From Lachnoclostridium sp. UBA3320 (GTDB lineage: Bacteria; Bacillota; Clostridia; Lachnospirales; Lachnospiraceae), in contig DESG01000083.1 of NCBI GenBank assembly GCA_002361175.1, positions 1 to 6,356 on the forward strand: DNA of 6,356 nucleotides, given 5' to 3'. The notes beneath the pieces are model-generated. The model saw only the letters and a list, made by a program, of their open reading frames with translations. It did no database searches and was not told the origin of the DNA. Numbering within the stretch: the first letter of the stretch is position 1; each line of letters opens with the position of its first letter. Shown here in pieces: positions 6,019-6,356 of the stretch. Made by a program: the position numbers and the translations under genes.

Positions 6019-6336
6019 ATGAAGCATATAGTAAAACCAACAATTATAACTTTAATACTTTATATGTCACTTTATTTCACGTCAACAGAATCATTAGCTG
6101 CTGCCAGAAATTCAAATGATGTAGCCAAACTACAGCAATTTGTAAACACACAAATTTCTAAAGGTGCAAAATTGTCCAAAAGTGTAACAACAGACAAATG
6201 TTATAAATGGAACAAGCAGGGTCGTCTTATTGGAATAGAATGGAATAACTGTAACCTTATTGGCAATATTAAACTGCCTTCATTTAAGAGATTACAAAAA
6301 GTGACAATATATATGAATCCTAAGCTTAAAGGCTAA
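6019..6336 (+). CDS. Secreted leucine-rich-repeat-like protein, N-terminal part, apparently truncated
   Basis: The first 28-30 residues are a convincing signal peptide: a basic start (MKHIVK), a hydrophobic core (PTIITLILYMSLYF) and small residues at a likely cleavage site (TESLAAA). The mature part starts with a polar helix (NSNDVAKLQQFVNTQ) and then shows the beginning of repeat-like sequence (YKWNKQGRLIGIEWNNCNL, 62-80, then IKLPSFKRLQKVTIYMNPKL). This resembles the entry region of clostridial secreted leucine-rich-repeat proteins, which normally continue with many repeats of about 20 residues. Here the product stops after 105 residues at a TAA (6334-6336), in the middle of what should be a repeat. 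The stop falls in a sequence that looks like an insertion-element edge, so the gene is probably interrupted rather than naturally short. Binding partner and role are unknown. It has its own promoter and an unusual leader. Confidence 0.65.
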   Translation: MKHIVKPTIITLILYMSLYFTSTESLAAARNSNDVAKLQQFVNTQISKGAKLSKSVTTDKCYKWNKQGRLIGIEWNNCNLIGNIKLPSFKRLQKVTIYMNPKLKG

Positions 6337-6356
6337 AGTGGACCACTTTGTCAAGA
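6335..6356. mobile_element. Possible insertion-sequence end at the right edge
   Basis: AAAGTGG (6335-6341) and CCACTTT (6343-6349) form a tight perfect inverted repeat around a single base, and the sequence from 6339 begins TGGACCACTTTGTCAAGA. A TG-initial end of this look is reminiscent of IS3-type terminal repeats, recalled from general knowledge and not checked. It lies exactly where the leucine-rich-repeat frame breaks off and runs to the window end, so no transposase is visible. Confidence 0.35.

Overview
The window reads as a low-GC, Gram-positive anaerobe, most likely a Clostridia/Lachnospiraceae-type gut bacterium. This inference rests on AT-rich sequence, strong AGGAGG-type ribosome binding sites, short clostridial-style PadR and isochorismatase-family proteins, an ISLre2-type transposase remnant and an M20C dipeptidase next to an OPT-family peptide transporter.

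Positions 1-1425 look like accessory DNA and are visibly more AT-rich than the middle. They begin with a 26-bp inverted repeat (25 of 26 positions paired) whose right arm contains the start codon of a PadR-family regulator. Next comes an unrecognised beta-rich protein whose 5' end looks frameshifted or lost. It is bracketed by a 13-bp perfect inverted repeat and followed by a good intrinsic terminator. The block closes with a decayed fragment of an ISLre2-family transposase.

Positions 1417-5270 are a three-gene peptide-utilisation unit on the plus strand: an OPT-family oligopeptide transporter, a small PqqD-like (RiPP-recognition-element fold) protein, and PepD, an M20C aminoacyl-histidine dipeptidase. 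A strong promoter (TTTACA, 17 bp, TATAAT with extended -10) lies upstream, and its -35 hexamer is inside the end of the transposase remnant. The likely logic is that the transporter imports short peptides and PepD hydrolyses them in the cytoplasm. The role of the PqqD-like protein, which has no radical SAM enzyme or precursor peptide beside it here, is open.

Positions 5285-5872 hold a convergent isochorismatase-family cysteine hydrolase with the residues expected of a nicotinamidase, together with its own promoter. Positions 5933-6356 hold the promoter, an unusual leader and the first 105 codons of a secreted leucine-rich-repeat-like protein. That protein ends abruptly at a sequence that looks like the edge of an insertion element. 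Both window ends sit on repeat-like DNA, so the window may be a whole contig broken at repeats.

The best candidates for something new are the possible invertible promoter at the left edge and the orphan PqqD-like protein inside a peptide import and hydrolysis operon. No CRISPR array, rRNA or tRNA gene was seen.
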